A DNA stretch of 64,000 nucleotides from Bacteroidales bacterium 6E (GTDB taxonomy: Bacteria > Bacteroidota > Bacteroidia > Bacteroidales > Prolixibacteraceae), in contig DF970689.1 in NCBI GenBank assembly GCA_001270045.2, positions 386,205-450,204 of the forward strand. The letters run 5' to 3'. Positions 1-10,996 of the stretch are shown here, in pieces. The translations under genes and the position numbers were made by a program. The notes under the pieces are model-generated. The model did no database searches. It saw nothing but the letters and a program-made list of their open reading frames with translations, and was not told the origin of the DNA. How positions within the stretch are numbered: position 1 is the first letter of the stretch; each line of letters starts with the position of its first letter.

Positions 1-1083
1 GATCAACTGCCAGTCGTTGCTGTAAAGCAGGGCGTATTCCGAGAAAACAAGCCTCGCAATGTCAGTGGTCCCTGCATGCAGATTGCCCAGGTCGATCCGG
101 CCGTCCTCAAACTGCCACCATCGTGAGTTGGGGGCTCCCGCAAATGTTGCCTCCACCGGGATGACCGAAACCAATGATGCTGAGCGTTGCAGGGCTTCTT
201 CCGGTGTTACGTTGCCGGGAATGGGCTTTACGGACTTCAGGTTGACATCGAACGAATACCAATCCAAATGCCCGCCGGCATACTCTTCGGCGCTCAGAAC
301 CTCCCTCTTGGTCCCATTTCCCGGGAATGCCAGGTCAAAGGCATACTCGAGCCGTTCAGGTACCCATGCGTTGTCGGGGAAGGCTTTTGTCACCTGGTAG
401 GTCTTTTCATACCAAGCCTGAAAATCATCGATCGCCTGGATCACAAAAGTCGTGTGTGCCGGATTTCCTCCGGTAATGTCCTGGATGGCCTGTGCCTTTT
501 GGGTACTAATTTTATTATAGGCTTTCTGACCGTCAAAATACCGGTCGTGCATGCTCTTTTTAAACCGGGTGCCTGTTTCATTGGCCATTTCATGTGTGCC
601 TGAGAGGATATCTTCATGACTGTCATCCTTGGCTACCGTCTCCGGTGCATCGAAGGGATACAAACCTTTGAGCCGTGCCTTCATGTCCTTTGAATTATAG
701 CCGGCCACCGCCAGTTCTGCAGCTTTGTTATCTAGGCTTTTGGCCAGCATAAAGGCAGCATCGGCACGATCTCCGGCACTCATATCCAAAGGTATGCTTT
801 CAACCTGGATCTCCAGCGGGATCTCGTTCGAGAACTCCCTCACCACTCCCCCGGCGTTTTTCATCCGGGTGATCCCGGAAACGGACATCAACACTTTCGA
901 GAAAATGGCACTACCGGTATCTTCCCCCTGCATTTCCCCGAATTGCCATTGACGGGTCAGGAACCACAAAGGATCATGTACGGTTGCGGCAAGTACTTCC
1001 TCAAATTCTGCCTTCCTGGGTCTTCCTTCCAAACGGTTCCATGCCCTGAAGGGATCACAGCTGTAATAATCTATTCTGGCCAT
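1..1083 (-). CDS. Conserved protein of unknown function, C-terminus beyond window edge
   Basis: The frame opens with ATG at 1083, 6 nt after the stop of the 2194-aa gene upstream, and stays open for 361 codons to the window edge, so the C-terminus is missing. There is no signal peptide or membrane segment. Residues about 36-55 form a Trp/Gln-rich block (HDPLWFLTRQWQFGEMQGED). From memory, blocks like this recur in conserved hypothetical proteins of several phyla, always without a known function. The rest is a mixed, mostly hydrophilic sequence with no nuclease, kinase or protease motif that I recognise. It is the last visible gene of a five-gene operon of giant cytosolic proteins, so its job is presumably shared with them. 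I am sure that it is a gene. I cannot assign a function. Confidence 0.85.
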   Translation of the reverse strand, partial: MARIDYYSCDPFRAWNRLEGRPRKAEFEEVLAATVHDPLWFLTRQWQFGEMQGEDTGSAIFSKVLMSVSGITRMKNAGGVVREFSNEIPLEIQVESIPLDMSAGDRADAAFMLAKSLDNKAAELAVAGYNSKDMKARLKGLYPFDAPETVAKDDSHEDILSGTHEMANETGTRFKKSMHDRYFDGQKAYNKISTQKAQAIQDITGGNPAHTTFVIQAIDDFQAWYEKTYQVTKAFPDNAWVPERLEYAFDLAFPGNGTKREVLSAEEYAGGHLDWYSFDVNLKSVKPIPGNVTPEEALQRSASLVSVIPVEATFAGAPNSRWWQFEDGRIDLGNLHAGTTDIARLVFSEYALLYSNDWQLI

Positions 1084-1089
1084 AATATT

Positions 1090-4000
1090 CTATTCTTCCT
1101 TGACTTTGACATTCGCGAAATCCAACACTGCCTGCACTCCCAAAGGATTTGAATCCTCGTTGCGCATCTGTGGAGGTACGACCTCGGCATATACCGACGG
1201 TATGATCTGGTTGAGCCATGTCGTCTCCAGATGATCGGGCTCAACAGCCCTGATCTTTGCCATTTCCATGGTATCGGTAATGGTATGGACCAGGTCGTCC
1301 CATGTCCATTTTTCGTCCGGATGGGGCGTCACCGCAACCAGTACCGCCTGTGGTGCCGTAGCCCCCGGCTGGTTGTAATGGAAGGAGACACCGGTTGTTT
1401 CATGGGTGCCCGGAATGATCTCGTGCCATTCATCGAGTACCAGGGCACACTGGACTGTATCCTTGACTATCTGATCATTTAACAGTACCAGGGAGGTTAC
1501 ATCACCCTCTTTTTCGAAATTGGCCGGATAGGACAATCCATACCAATAATCGCCAGGCTCCCATGGCAATTGTGCCGGCTGTATGTTGACTTCCGGCAGG
1601 TCATGGGAATCGGCCATCCTGCGGTATTTGTGAAGCTCGGACACGACTGGCCTGATATGGGAGAGTTGACGTATCCAGTTCTCTACCGAAAGTGCTCCCT
1701 CAAAACGGCTTATTTTCTGGGCTACAGGCAGGTCAAGCTGCTGGATGACCTGTGATACATCATGTTTGGTAAACGATGCCAGTGCCCTGAATCCTTTTCC
1801 GAACACGATTGTTCCCAATTCATCCAGTTTTTCCACCCGGAGCCTCTGGTTCGATGCCGGAGGAAGGGCGGCAAATGCCTTGTCGGCCTCTGCCTTCCGC
1901 TTTTTGGCCTCTTTCAGCACTCCTATCAATTGTTTCAGGCAGGCTCTCTGGCCTTCCTGAGAATCGGAATGGCCCATGACCGGTAGGTTCATGGCATTCG
2001 GGAATCCCATATACATGCCGATGCCCAGGTTCTGGATGATGTCGTTCAAGTCGGCTGTGGTCAGTATAATCTCTTCTGCCGAAACGCTTCCGTCGGCAAC
2101 CGATGTGATGTATGACTCGGCCTCTACCTGGCTGATGAAAAGCTGCAGGGAAGTCCTGGCTGCATTGATCCTTGCCTCAAACTCCGCGATTTCATACATG
2201 CCGGCATTGGCCAGTGATTCTTCCTCGTCCGCTTTCCTGAAATCGGAGGCACCTGCCATCCGGGCATTGGACAGCATATTGCGGATATGCCGGATGAGCG
2301 TGAACATTTCAGAGAGCGACATCGGATGGTCTGTGTCGTCCGAAGGTACATCCTCCGGATCGATATTGATGACCGAATGGTAGTCCTGTTCCTGCAACCG
2401 GTAGAATCCGGTCAGGGTTTGCACCAGCTCGTCCATCTGTCCGGGCATGCAGTAAATGTCAATGGGTTGCAGGCCAAAATCGGCCAAAGACATATCAACC
2501 AGCACCTCGGCCGTTTGGTCTGTTTCCTTCGTCCTGATCACGAACCTGATATCTGAGGCATTGCCCAGGGTTTCTCCCAGCCAGCAGTTGAAGGCTGGTT
2601 CGGTTTTGGCCCTGACAGAGCCCGTAAACGGCCAGCCAGCCGGCAGGTCTGATGTGTTCTTTCTTTCCAGGTTTAAAACAAGCCGATGGGTGACCACCTT
2701 GCCGGTTCGGGGGGTAAGTATCACTTCCGGTTCTGGGATGGCCCTGCCGTCGGCCAATGCATCCATGACGGCACCTGCCCGCACATGATTGCCGGCAACC
2801 ATCTGGTAAACACTTTCCGATATGGCCACATCACCCAGTGCATCGAAAGCATCAGCCATTCTGTCAATTTCTTCGATGATCTGGTCATAGGCTTTCTTCT
2901 TCTGGGCAGCAGGCAAAGACTCATCATCGATGACCTTCTTGATTTTTGCGGGCAGCTTACTGTAATTGTTCTCCTTCAGCAGCTGGGCAACGGTCTTGTC
3001 CTTGCTGGCATTTGTCTCCGGATTCACCCAGTCGATGGCCTTGTAGACATCATCCAGCATGGCCAGTCCATCGGGAACCAGACTGACATAAGGAGGCTTG
3101 TCACTGGTGGCTGTCTCGGCCACGGCCTGCTGCAGCGGATATGCTTTCCTGAAGGGCTGGATGAAACGGTCGAGTTCCACAATAGAATAGCGTTCATGCA
3201 GTCCCCGCTCAAACTGGAACCCGAGTATGGCTCCTGTTTCCTGTCCGTTCCGGATGCCCTCCATCAGGTGCAGTGCCATCCGGATCCTTGAAGAGCTGAG
3301 GTTTACGGCCAACCGGTTCTCGACATCGCCTTCCTCGCGGTTGTTGACATAGGCATTTCTCAGGACTGCCGCGGTAACGGCATGGCTGATGGAAGGGGCA
3401 TGGATGAATCCCTGATTATCCGGATCGTGGTAGACCGGTTTTCCCTTGGGCAGTTTAAATTCATCCAGATTTTTGTTTGTCTTGGCTTTGTTCTGGTCGG
3501 GCTTCAGGTTTTCGACATATCCGTAAGCACCCAGGTAAATCCCGGTTTTGGTGTTTTTCCGCTGTTGGAATACCCGTTTGGCGGCATAGGCATGGTGCCA
3601 GGCATCGAGCCGGTACGAACAAAGGTCAATGTGCTCGGCCATCAGGCGCTCGAGTTCTCCAACGGAGTAATTTTTCAGGTATGCCATCGACTCACGGTAT
3701 ATTTTCAGCCGGTCAAAATGTGCCTTGTGTGTCGGTTTATAAAATACGGGATTGTTGTTCCGGATGGAATCGAGATAACCTGAGATGGCTTTGGTCCTGG
3801 TGTCAATGTATTTATAAAAGTCATTGTTTCGGACGTCCATTGGCAGCTTGTAATCTTCCGTCAGGTCCTTGAGTGTTTTGAAGAGGAAATGCCATTTGGT
3901 AGAGTAGACTCTCTCGTATTTGCTGTCTACCCACTTCAATGTCAGGTATTTATCCCGAGAACCCGTTATGCGCCGCTCTTCCTCCTTCATCATTCCTTCG

Positions 4001-7000
4001 AGCTGAAGCAGGTCAAGGGCGGTCTTTTGGTAGGCCTGTAACAGGCCTTGCCTTAACAACAGGAACAGGAGTGACACGTCGGGTATCTTATCCCTATTTT
4101 CAAAATCATTGCTTCCCAGAAGTGCGGCTGATGTTTGCTGCAGTATCCAGGTGATGTAATCGCTTGCCTTTCCTTCCAGAATGTCCAGCATATCTCCTTT
4201 GTCCGAGTCCTGTTGTACCAGGTTGTTCTCCACGGAAAGGCTGTCTTCCAGCAGTCGGGCCGAAAACATCCTGTTTTCCTGTATCTGCCTCTGGATCCTT
4301 GAAAACCGGGCATCATCAATCTGGAAAGGTTTCCAACTGCTGACAACCGCCAGCCGTTCATCCAGAAAATCAAAGCTGGGCTTGTATATTCCTCCGGAAG
4401 CCAGGTCTTTCACCCGGTTGAAAACCTTGATGGGGCCATACTCGTCGTCCTTCTCGAAATTGGTGGTAAAGCCGGGATGGTTTCCTTCCATACCCACGGT
4501 CAGGTTTACCCCATACCGGAAATAGTAATCAATGGTATGGGCATGCAAACCCAGCATTTCCATAAACCTTTTTTCATCATCGTTGCCGTCTACCTTGATG
4601 TTTCCAGCATGTATCACGTGCGACTTCACGAGGTCGTTCCAGGTATGTTTCAGGAACTTCAGGACTGCCCACAGCCGCATATCGAATCGCTGTTGCAACC
4701 GCTTCTCAAGGTTGGCACTGGCGACTTCCCACGGCTTGATGTTGGCCGCTTCAGAGAGGGTAACGGACGGCAGGTCATAGGCAACCTCAAATTGCGACCA
4801 GGCAGTGGTTACCAGCATCCCATAGGGCTGTTCCCCGATTCTGACAGATGGAAGATGCCCTCTGCCCGATACCCAGTCGGTAAAGAATTGTTCGGTTCGC
4901 CTGATGTTGTCGTAGGTAAAGAAATGGTCCCACATCTCCTCCATCTGGTGTCCCATGGTGGCGGGCCAAAGTATTTTGTTCATGGCCCGGGTGCCATTCA
5001 TTTCCCGGTTGTTGGCACCGGGAATCCGCGCCATGAGGGCATCCGGAAGGGATAGCACCTCTCCGAAAATCTGGCCATCCAAACGGTCCCAGTCCGGGCT
5101 TTTCGGCTCCCATCCCTTTCCGCCGATTTCGATGTCGTACATCTCTTCCACATTGGCGTCCGGGTCGTAGCCACTCGGTTGGTCCGAAGTATTGTTGGTC
5201 GGGGTCCCAATCTTCAGGAACGACATGCCATCCGGACTGTACAGGTGGTTCTCGATCAGGGACTCCAGTTTCTTTGCGCTTTGTGTGGCATCCCCTTCAT
5301 GGACTCCCAAAACGACCAGCTGGTCAAAGCCTTTGTCGTAGTCTTCGTTGGTGATGTCCAGGGTAATGCCCAGTCCGTTTTCAACCGCTTTCGGATAAAA
5401 GGCCATCCACTCCAGTCCGGGATCCAGTTTCAGGTCCTGGTTCTCATCGAGCGCGAAAAGGGTTTCGTCACCAAACTTTTCGGGATTGAGTCCCAACTGT
5501 ATATCATCGGGAACCTGCCTGCCCACCTTGATGTGGACAAACGTGTTTCCCCGCTTGGCTATCACCGCAAATCTCTGCGGAAGACATTCGGTATGGGGTG
5601 CCTTGGTCCATTCGGAATCCCTTTCTGGCACCACCGGGAAAACAAGGACATCAGGCTGATCATCCACGAAGGCCTTGAATTCAAGCCAAATCACCTTGTT
5701 GAAGGCATTCTGGACTGACATAAACTCGCCGGAGATGCTCTCCAGCAGGGTAAGCCCCCTTGTTAAAATTGGATCGCGCCTTGTGGTCGGACTCAGCCCG
5801 GTGACATTGCCGAATATATGTTCAAGCGCCGAGCCCATTTGTATCAACTGGAATCGCAAGCGGTCTCCCAAAACCGAGTTTTCCTTCCTAACTGAAGCAA
5901 ATAGGCTGGCCATCTTTTCCAGAAGGTTATGTGCGATATTCAGTTGTTGAAGGTTCTTGGTGCCGGAAAGCCATACCCTGAGGGTTCCTTTCGGTTCAAC
6001 CGATTTGAGGGCGGTGACACATTGTTCGGCATATTCCAGGATCTGGAGGGTTGTCATCGAGGGTTTACGGGCAAGCACCCTGCGGTTTTGTCCGAGCTTT
6101 CGCGGATCCAGGCTTCGGGCCACCCAGGATGCCCTTCGGGTTCCCAGCAGACCGCACAGGATCCGCCAGGCCGACAGCTCAAGTTCCCTGTCGCCCGAGG
6201 CACAATACCAGTTTTTCCAGAAACTCTTGCCAGCCTTTATTTCGTTTGGTGATAGTTCGGGTTCGTGGGTTTGGGCAAATATATCATCGGGATATATCCT
6301 GACCCAAAGTTGTTTCTTTGTTTTCAGGATCGTACCCCCAATTCCTGGACGAGGTCGCACCGGGCGGGTCCAATCGACCAGGGCTGCCCGTGCGATGTCC
6401 TTCTCAAATGCTGTCACAAGCTTCTTTCCATGCTCCTGTGACTTGTTCAAAACGGGGTATGATTCGGTCTTGGTGATGGCTGCATTCAGCTGTACCGATA
6501 CCTGGTCGAATAGTTTGGTGACCGTGGTCGGCAGTGCTGTCTGGGTGCCCCTCTCCTCCCTGATTTTTTTCAGGCTTTGCACGCTGCTCTCCAGGTTCTT
6601 CCTGAAGGCGGTCAGACCGGTATAGGTCGTCTCCGGATTCAGGTTAAAGCGCTTGATCCGGACAAGGGTATTGATTCCTGACAAATAGGCTTTCAGTGTA
6701 TTAAAGTCTGAATCTCCTATCTGTGGTAAAGGCATTTTGGCAGATCTCGCCAGGAATGTCCTGGTCCTTGTCTGTAACAGCCTGGAGGCTTTTGCCACAG
6801 CCGGGGAAAAGTCTTTTTTGACATACTCCAGCCAGTTTTTGTCCTTGTGAAGCTTCTTGACTACGGTACCCGATTTCCTGAGATTGCCGGCGATTTGTCT
6901 GTACAGGATGTCCATGCGTGACACCTGGTTCTTGTTCATCGGCAATCCCTTGCCCGGAATGGCGGCAATCCGCGCCGACAGGGCATTGATTTCCTGCAGG

Positions 7001-7674
7001 GTACGGTCCAGGTAAATGTACAGGTTCTTCTTGTTCTTTACATCGGTATAAGGGATCTTGTCGCGCCCGGCTGCCCAACGGCCTGTCTCGCTGCTGAGCC
7101 TGAGTAACTCGTCATGGATGCCATGCACTTCATCCGTCTGTACTTTCTTCAATGGCTTGATGGCTTTCAGCTTCGCTTCAATCTCCCCGATTCCACGGAT
7201 AAGCTTTTTTGCGCCGGCAATTTCAGCTGCCGTGTATGCCAGCCTGCGAGTTGCAAACCGTGGGTTCCCTCCCCTGGCCGAAGGGGTGGAAAATGTCCTC
7301 TTCTGCAGGATGTCGGTTTCGGTTTGTAGTTGCCTGATGGCCTGCACAACCAGCGTCTTTTCCTCTCCCGTCAGTTGCAGGTCGTCCGTGACACTGTCCG
7401 CTAGCCCTTTTGCCGCAACCATCGCCTTTTCGAGGGAGTGGACACCCGGCTTATAGGCCAGTTCAAGCAGGCTGTCATGCAATTGGTAATACTTGTCCAG
7501 GAATCCGGTGACCAACGGGATATCAATCTCCGGAATATCAGGGACCTCCATGAAACGGGTTTCAAGGCGAACCGGAAGCAGCACATAGGGAACTTTTTCC
7601 TTCCGGCTTTCCACCAGGCTTTTTATCTGGGAAAGCGACTGGTCCTGAAATAATGCGTGAATAAGGTATGGCAT
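1090..7674 (-). CDS. Giant (about 2194 aa) soluble protein of unknown function
   Basis: I chose the ATG at 7674, 7 nt past the upstream stop. The open frame extends to 7881, but only inside the upstream gene and with unlikely, Ser/Pro/Thr-rich composition. Residues 31-41 read LLPVRLETRF-like, about 60-450 are rich in Lys, Glu, Arg and Leu (helical, coiled-coil-like), about 455-475 hold LWVRIYPDDIFAQTHEPEL, and near residue 2100 there is HETTGVSFHYNQPGA. I recall these blocks from uncharacterised proteins of Actinobacteria and other phyla; no function is attached to them. There is no signal peptide, transmembrane helix or Walker motif. Its length and lack of repeats suggest a multidomain scaffold or structural protein. 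Translation is probably coupled to its neighbours. The function is unknown. Confidence 0.9.
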   Translation of the reverse strand: MPYLIHALFQDQSLSQIKSLVESRKEKVPYVLLPVRLETRFMEVPDIPEIDIPLVTGFLDKYYQLHDSLLELAYKPGVHSLEKAMVAAKGLADSVTDDLQLTGEEKTLVVQAIRQLQTETDILQKRTFSTPSARGGNPRFATRRLAYTAAEIAGAKKLIRGIGEIEAKLKAIKPLKKVQTDEVHGIHDELLRLSSETGRWAAGRDKIPYTDVKNKKNLYIYLDRTLQEINALSARIAAIPGKGLPMNKNQVSRMDILYRQIAGNLRKSGTVVKKLHKDKNWLEYVKKDFSPAVAKASRLLQTRTRTFLARSAKMPLPQIGDSDFNTLKAYLSGINTLVRIKRFNLNPETTYTGLTAFRKNLESSVQSLKKIREERGTQTALPTTVTKLFDQVSVQLNAAITKTESYPVLNKSQEHGKKLVTAFEKDIARAALVDWTRPVRPRPGIGGTILKTKKQLWVRIYPDDIFAQTHEPELSPNEIKAGKSFWKNWYCASGDRELELSAWRILCGLLGTRRASWVARSLDPRKLGQNRRVLARKPSMTTLQILEYAEQCVTALKSVEPKGTLRVWLSGTKNLQQLNIAHNLLEKMASLFASVRKENSVLGDRLRFQLIQMGSALEHIFGNVTGLSPTTRRDPILTRGLTLLESISGEFMSVQNAFNKVIWLEFKAFVDDQPDVLVFPVVPERDSEWTKAPHTECLPQRFAVIAKRGNTFVHIKVGRQVPDDIQLGLNPEKFGDETLFALDENQDLKLDPGLEWMAFYPKAVENGLGITLDITNEDYDKGFDQLVVLGVHEGDATQSAKKLESLIENHLYSPDGMSFLKIGTPTNNTSDQPSGYDPDANVEEMYDIEIGGKGWEPKSPDWDRLDGQIFGEVLSLPDALMARIPGANNREMNGTRAMNKILWPATMGHQMEEMWDHFFTYDNIRRTEQFFTDWVSGRGHLPSVRIGEQPYGMLVTTAWSQFEVAYDLPSVTLSEAANIKPWEVASANLEKRLQQRFDMRLWAVLKFLKHTWNDLVKSHVIHAGNIKVDGNDDEKRFMEMLGLHAHTIDYYFRYGVNLTVGMEGNHPGFTTNFEKDDEYGPIKVFNRVKDLASGGIYKPSFDFLDERLAVVSSWKPFQIDDARFSRIQRQIQENRMFSARLLEDSLSVENNLVQQDSDKGDMLDILEGKASDYITWILQQTSAALLGSNDFENRDKIPDVSLLFLLLRQGLLQAYQKTALDLLQLEGMMKEEERRITGSRDKYLTLKWVDSKYERVYSTKWHFLFKTLKDLTEDYKLPMDVRNNDFYKYIDTRTKAISGYLDSIRNNNPVFYKPTHKAHFDRLKIYRESMAYLKNYSVGELERLMAEHIDLCSYRLDAWHHAYAAKRVFQQRKNTKTGIYLGAYGYVENLKPDQNKAKTNKNLDEFKLPKGKPVYHDPDNQGFIHAPSISHAVTAAVLRNAYVNNREEGDVENRLAVNLSSSRIRMALHLMEGIRNGQETGAILGFQFERGLHERYSIVELDRFIQPFRKAYPLQQAVAETATSDKPPYVSLVPDGLAMLDDVYKAIDWVNPETNASKDKTVAQLLKENNYSKLPAKIKKVIDDESLPAAQKKKAYDQIIEEIDRMADAFDALGDVAISESVYQMVAGNHVRAGAVMDALADGRAIPEPEVILTPRTGKVVTHRLVLNLERKNTSDLPAGWPFTGSVRAKTEPAFNCWLGETLGNASDIRFVIRTKETDQTAEVLVDMSLADFGLQPIDIYCMPGQMDELVQTLTGFYRLQEQDYHSVINIDPEDVPSDDTDHPMSLSEMFTLIRHIRNMLSNARMAGASDFRKADEEESLANAGMYEIAEFEARINAARTSLQLFISQVEAESYITSVADGSVSAEEIILTTADLNDIIQNLGIGMYMGFPNAMNLPVMGHSDSQEGQRACLKQLIGVLKEAKKRKAEADKAFAALPPASNQRLRVEKLDELGTIVFGKGFRALASFTKHDVSQVIQQLDLPVAQKISRFEGALSVENWIRQLSHIRPVVSELHKYRRMADSHDLPEVNIQPAQLPWEPGDYWYGLSYPANFEKEGDVTSLVLLNDQIVKDTVQCALVLDEWHEIIPGTHETTGVSFHYNQPGATAPQAVLVAVTPHPDEKWTWDDLVHTITDTMEMAKIRAVEPDHLETTWLNQIIPSVYAEVVPPQMRNEDSNPLGVQAVLDFANVKVKEE

Positions 7675-7681
7675 AGCAAGT

Positions 7682-10600
7682 TTATTTTTCCGGCAACATT
7701 TCAGCTGAGTGTCTTGCAAACAATACCGGGGACTGATACAAAATGGCGGCAATCTCGGCGCTGTTGCTGTTGAAGACGGGCTGATTGGCTGGTTGTTTAA
7801 TCGTGATGTTTTTCGAGAAATTGAGATGGTAGGTATCGAGGGCATCCTTGTCGGCCACGAGGTGTTCCCATGCCAGGTCATCCCATGTGTCAGGCTTGTC
7901 GGCGGGCATGACGGTGGTATCTCCCTCTGGTGTCGTAAAGTCGTCGAGGCCGAACCGGATTTGTCCCGGACGTTCCTTCAGGACCATAAACCATCCCGGG
8001 TTTTTGCCTGCGGTACTTTCTCCGGGATTTTCGATACGGACTCCCCTGGCTTCCTCTTCCTCCAGGTCGAATCCGAACAGGTTGATGTCCGGGGCAATAA
8101 AAGCCTCAAAGACCGGGAATTTCGTATCGGTTTCGCTTATCTCCCCTTTAAGTTTACGGGGTTTCCAGGGTTCTGCGGCATTGTACTCCGCTTTCTGGGC
8201 ATAGACCATGGTGTTGGGATATTTCTTGAACAGCTCCCCGCGGATCACCAGCACCAGGTTGGCACTTTTCAATCTTGGATTATGTTCCCCCAGATGCTTT
8301 TTCCAGGTATGCATCTTTTTGATGTCGAGCTTCAGCTCTTTGTCCTTCTCCTCATCTGCATCGGCAGGGAAGATGTCATCATCGATATTCCAGAATTGCC
8401 TGAAGTAGGAACCCCGCTGGTCGGTGGGATATTCACGCCACAGCAACTCGCGTGACATTTCATGGTTGAGTCCTGCCATAAACGCCTCGATAAAGCTCTG
8501 GTTGTTCGCCATGAGCGTAATGGAGTTTTCGGGGAGCTTATCGATATTGGGCAATATGAACTGCTTCGAGATTTCGAGGAGGTAACTGTACGTGGCCTCA
8601 TCAAATTCGGGATAGGCCATCACTGGTTTCAACTCCTCGACAGGCACAAATTGTTTACCTTTCCAGATTTTGAGGGTCGACAACACCTTCCGGGCAATGG
8701 TGGTCGCCGGGTCGATCTTTACCAGCATGTGCACGGCCAAATCCCCGGGTTCAGCCAACTTGGGGGCCATGGCCACATGAGGCAACGACTGTATTGTATC
8801 ATTCATCGAAACATAGGCTGCCTTGTAGGCCAGTGCATCGAGCTGTGTGGTGATGGGTCTGAGATCACTTGCCACCAATGGCGTTTCATCCTTCAAGATG
8901 ACCTGCTTGTAATTTTTCGAATGTACACCTGCCCCGAAATACTCTTCAAAGACCGCATTGGGAAATTCCACAATCAGCTGGTCATCAGCATTTTTGACAA
9001 GGGGGAAGGAGTTGTTCTTAATGGCTTGTGCAAATTCGACCGTTTTCTGTTCGTGTGTGGCCGGCGTGATGTTCAGCGCCTGTATTGCCTGTATCAGGAC
9101 TGCCTTGCTCCATGAGTTTCCGTCCATTATTATTTTCTGGTCGAGCAGTTCAACCAGGGTATCCTTGGCCACGTTTTTGGGTTCCGCTGCATAGGTCGTT
9201 ATGGCGGTATCCATGACCTGTTCCGCCAACAGCTTCGTGATGGCCGCCCCGGGGGCCCTTTTCAGCCTGGCTGCGGACAGATGTCTTGTATCGCTCTCTT
9301 CCTCGTTGAAATTGTCGATCACCTTGCTTCGGTCAAGTATTCGGACGGTCTTCTGGGTGGTGACATGGTTTCCAATCCGGGCCAGCGTGGTATTCGGCCG
9401 GATCAGTTTCCGGAAGCCCGGGGAACGGACCGCCATGGGTACACGGCTCCTTACAAACTCATTGGAAATGGTGGCGTTACCGGCACTGTTCCTGATCAGG
9501 TGCTGGATGGCATTGGTGATCATCAGCGACTTGTTCTTCGACCCGTTCACAATATGCTTCTTGTACATCGACCTCACTACCTGACGGGTCAGGCGGGCAG
9601 CCTCAATCTTCTTGTTGGCTTCATTGACCTGGTCCACCTGTTGCCAGGCCCTGTGCATGAAGTCTTCCTGGTGCTTCTGGATCACCTGTGTTCCCAGTCC
9701 GGCGGCGGCACGGTTCCTGAAATCAAGGTTCAGCTCTTCCACCCATGGCGGGTTCGACCCGTCTCCCACTTTTTCCACCAGGGCATGCCAAACGCCGTAA
9801 ACCGGAGGCACCAGCATGGGGTCGTCTCCCAGCGAGGTATTGAAAAACGGGTTGTCATCGGCTATCACCAAGCTCCGGTCAACGAGATCGGCACTCAGGT
9901 TCAGCAGGTGTTTCAGGCTCTCGACGGTCTGGACATCAGGGGCATGGGTACTGCCTTTTGTAGGCCAGGGATCAGGCTCATAAGCGGGCGATTTTAGAGC
10001 CGCCTCCATGCCGATGATCCTTGTTCCCTCCGGTGGAGTCTCCAGTCCAAAGCCGGGTTGCTGGATGTCCATGGGCATTTTTCCTGATTCTGCATCGGGA
10101 ATGATCGGTTTGAGGGCGGCGGCCAGGCTTTCAAAATCACCATGGCTCGCCGTATGGAAATTCCAGAAATGGTATACAGGGAAGTCATAAGGACGCTTGT
10201 CTGATGCCGGCATCGCCCCTTTCTTCCAGGAGGGTGCCTGTGCCTTGATCCCATCGATAGACAGACCAAGTCCGGCCAACCTGCCTGTTTCAAAGGCGGG
10301 AATCAGGAAGGCATGGTAGCCGGTGGTTTTGGCCAGTTTCCTCGGACAAAGCAACCGGCACACGCCTGAATCAGGGTCTGCCGTCAGTTCACTGCGGATT
10401 TCATTGAGCAATGGATCCCCCGCGGTACTTTCCAGCTTGTTGTTCAGGTGGACATGCCCAAACGCCCAATGGTCCTTTTCACTGTGGAAGGCATTATCAA
10501 ACGAGGAAGGATTGATGCTGATATAAGACAATCCGTCGGTCACCTTCCGGAAGGTAAACTCATCTTCCTTCAACACCACCAGCGCCAGCCAGGGCCTCAG

Positions 10601-10978
10601 TCTGGTCTCGCGCGCCGTGTTTTTCGAGGCGGCTGCCGGGGTGAATCTCCAGATGAAGTCTTCATCGTAAAACTCAACATACGGGAGACTGTTGGCCTCG
10701 TAATTCATCACGCCCTTCTTCGGCTCGGTCCTCACGATGGCTTTTGAACTGATGCCGGCAATGTCGCCGGGACCGATTACTGACAAATCCTTGTTGATAT
10801 TATTATTGTTGGATGTATCATTGAGCTGCACGTAAGTAAGCTCAAGACTGGCCGACAGTTTGGCCCTCATCTCGGCGACCCCTGCACTGTTACCCAGGGT
10901 ATCCACTTCGGCGATACGACTCGCCATTCCCTGCCGGACCCATGGAATAAATCCATATGTTGCTAATATATCTGCCAT
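7682..10978 (-). CDS. Conserved 1098-aa soluble protein of unknown function
   Basis: The ATG at 10978 follows the upstream stop by 18 nt. The protein begins with a hydrophobic/aromatic block (residues 10-22, FIPWVRQGMASRI), followed around residues 100-140 by an aromatic stretch with DFIWRFTPAAAS and RLRPWLALVVL. Near the middle there is NLDFRNRAAAGLGTQVIQ followed by a helical, charged region. I recall similar blocks as recurrent conserved hypothetical sequence, with no assigned activity. It has no export signal and no catalytic motif that I can name. It is the third gene of the giant-protein operon, and the next gene starts 7 nt after its stop, so the products are probably made together. 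The gene call is secure. The function is unknown. Confidence 0.9.
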   Translation of the reverse strand: MADILATYGFIPWVRQGMASRIAEVDTLGNSAGVAEMRAKLSASLELTYVQLNDTSNNNNINKDLSVIGPGDIAGISSKAIVRTEPKKGVMNYEANSLPYVEFYDEDFIWRFTPAAASKNTARETRLRPWLALVVLKEDEFTFRKVTDGLSYISINPSSFDNAFHSEKDHWAFGHVHLNNKLESTAGDPLLNEIRSELTADPDSGVCRLLCPRKLAKTTGYHAFLIPAFETGRLAGLGLSIDGIKAQAPSWKKGAMPASDKRPYDFPVYHFWNFHTASHGDFESLAAALKPIIPDAESGKMPMDIQQPGFGLETPPEGTRIIGMEAALKSPAYEPDPWPTKGSTHAPDVQTVESLKHLLNLSADLVDRSLVIADDNPFFNTSLGDDPMLVPPVYGVWHALVEKVGDGSNPPWVEELNLDFRNRAAAGLGTQVIQKHQEDFMHRAWQQVDQVNEANKKIEAARLTRQVVRSMYKKHIVNGSKNKSLMITNAIQHLIRNSAGNATISNEFVRSRVPMAVRSPGFRKLIRPNTTLARIGNHVTTQKTVRILDRSKVIDNFNEEESDTRHLSAARLKRAPGAAITKLLAEQVMDTAITTYAAEPKNVAKDTLVELLDQKIIMDGNSWSKAVLIQAIQALNITPATHEQKTVEFAQAIKNNSFPLVKNADDQLIVEFPNAVFEEYFGAGVHSKNYKQVILKDETPLVASDLRPITTQLDALAYKAAYVSMNDTIQSLPHVAMAPKLAEPGDLAVHMLVKIDPATTIARKVLSTLKIWKGKQFVPVEELKPVMAYPEFDEATYSYLLEISKQFILPNIDKLPENSITLMANNQSFIEAFMAGLNHEMSRELLWREYPTDQRGSYFRQFWNIDDDIFPADADEEKDKELKLDIKKMHTWKKHLGEHNPRLKSANLVLVIRGELFKKYPNTMVYAQKAEYNAAEPWKPRKLKGEISETDTKFPVFEAFIAPDINLFGFDLEEEEARGVRIENPGESTAGKNPGWFMVLKERPGQIRFGLDDFTTPEGDTTVMPADKPDTWDDLAWEHLVADKDALDTYHLNFSKNITIKQPANQPVFNSNSAEIAAILYQSPVLFARHSAEMLPEK

Positions 10979-10996
10979 GTCATTCTAATTTCCCGG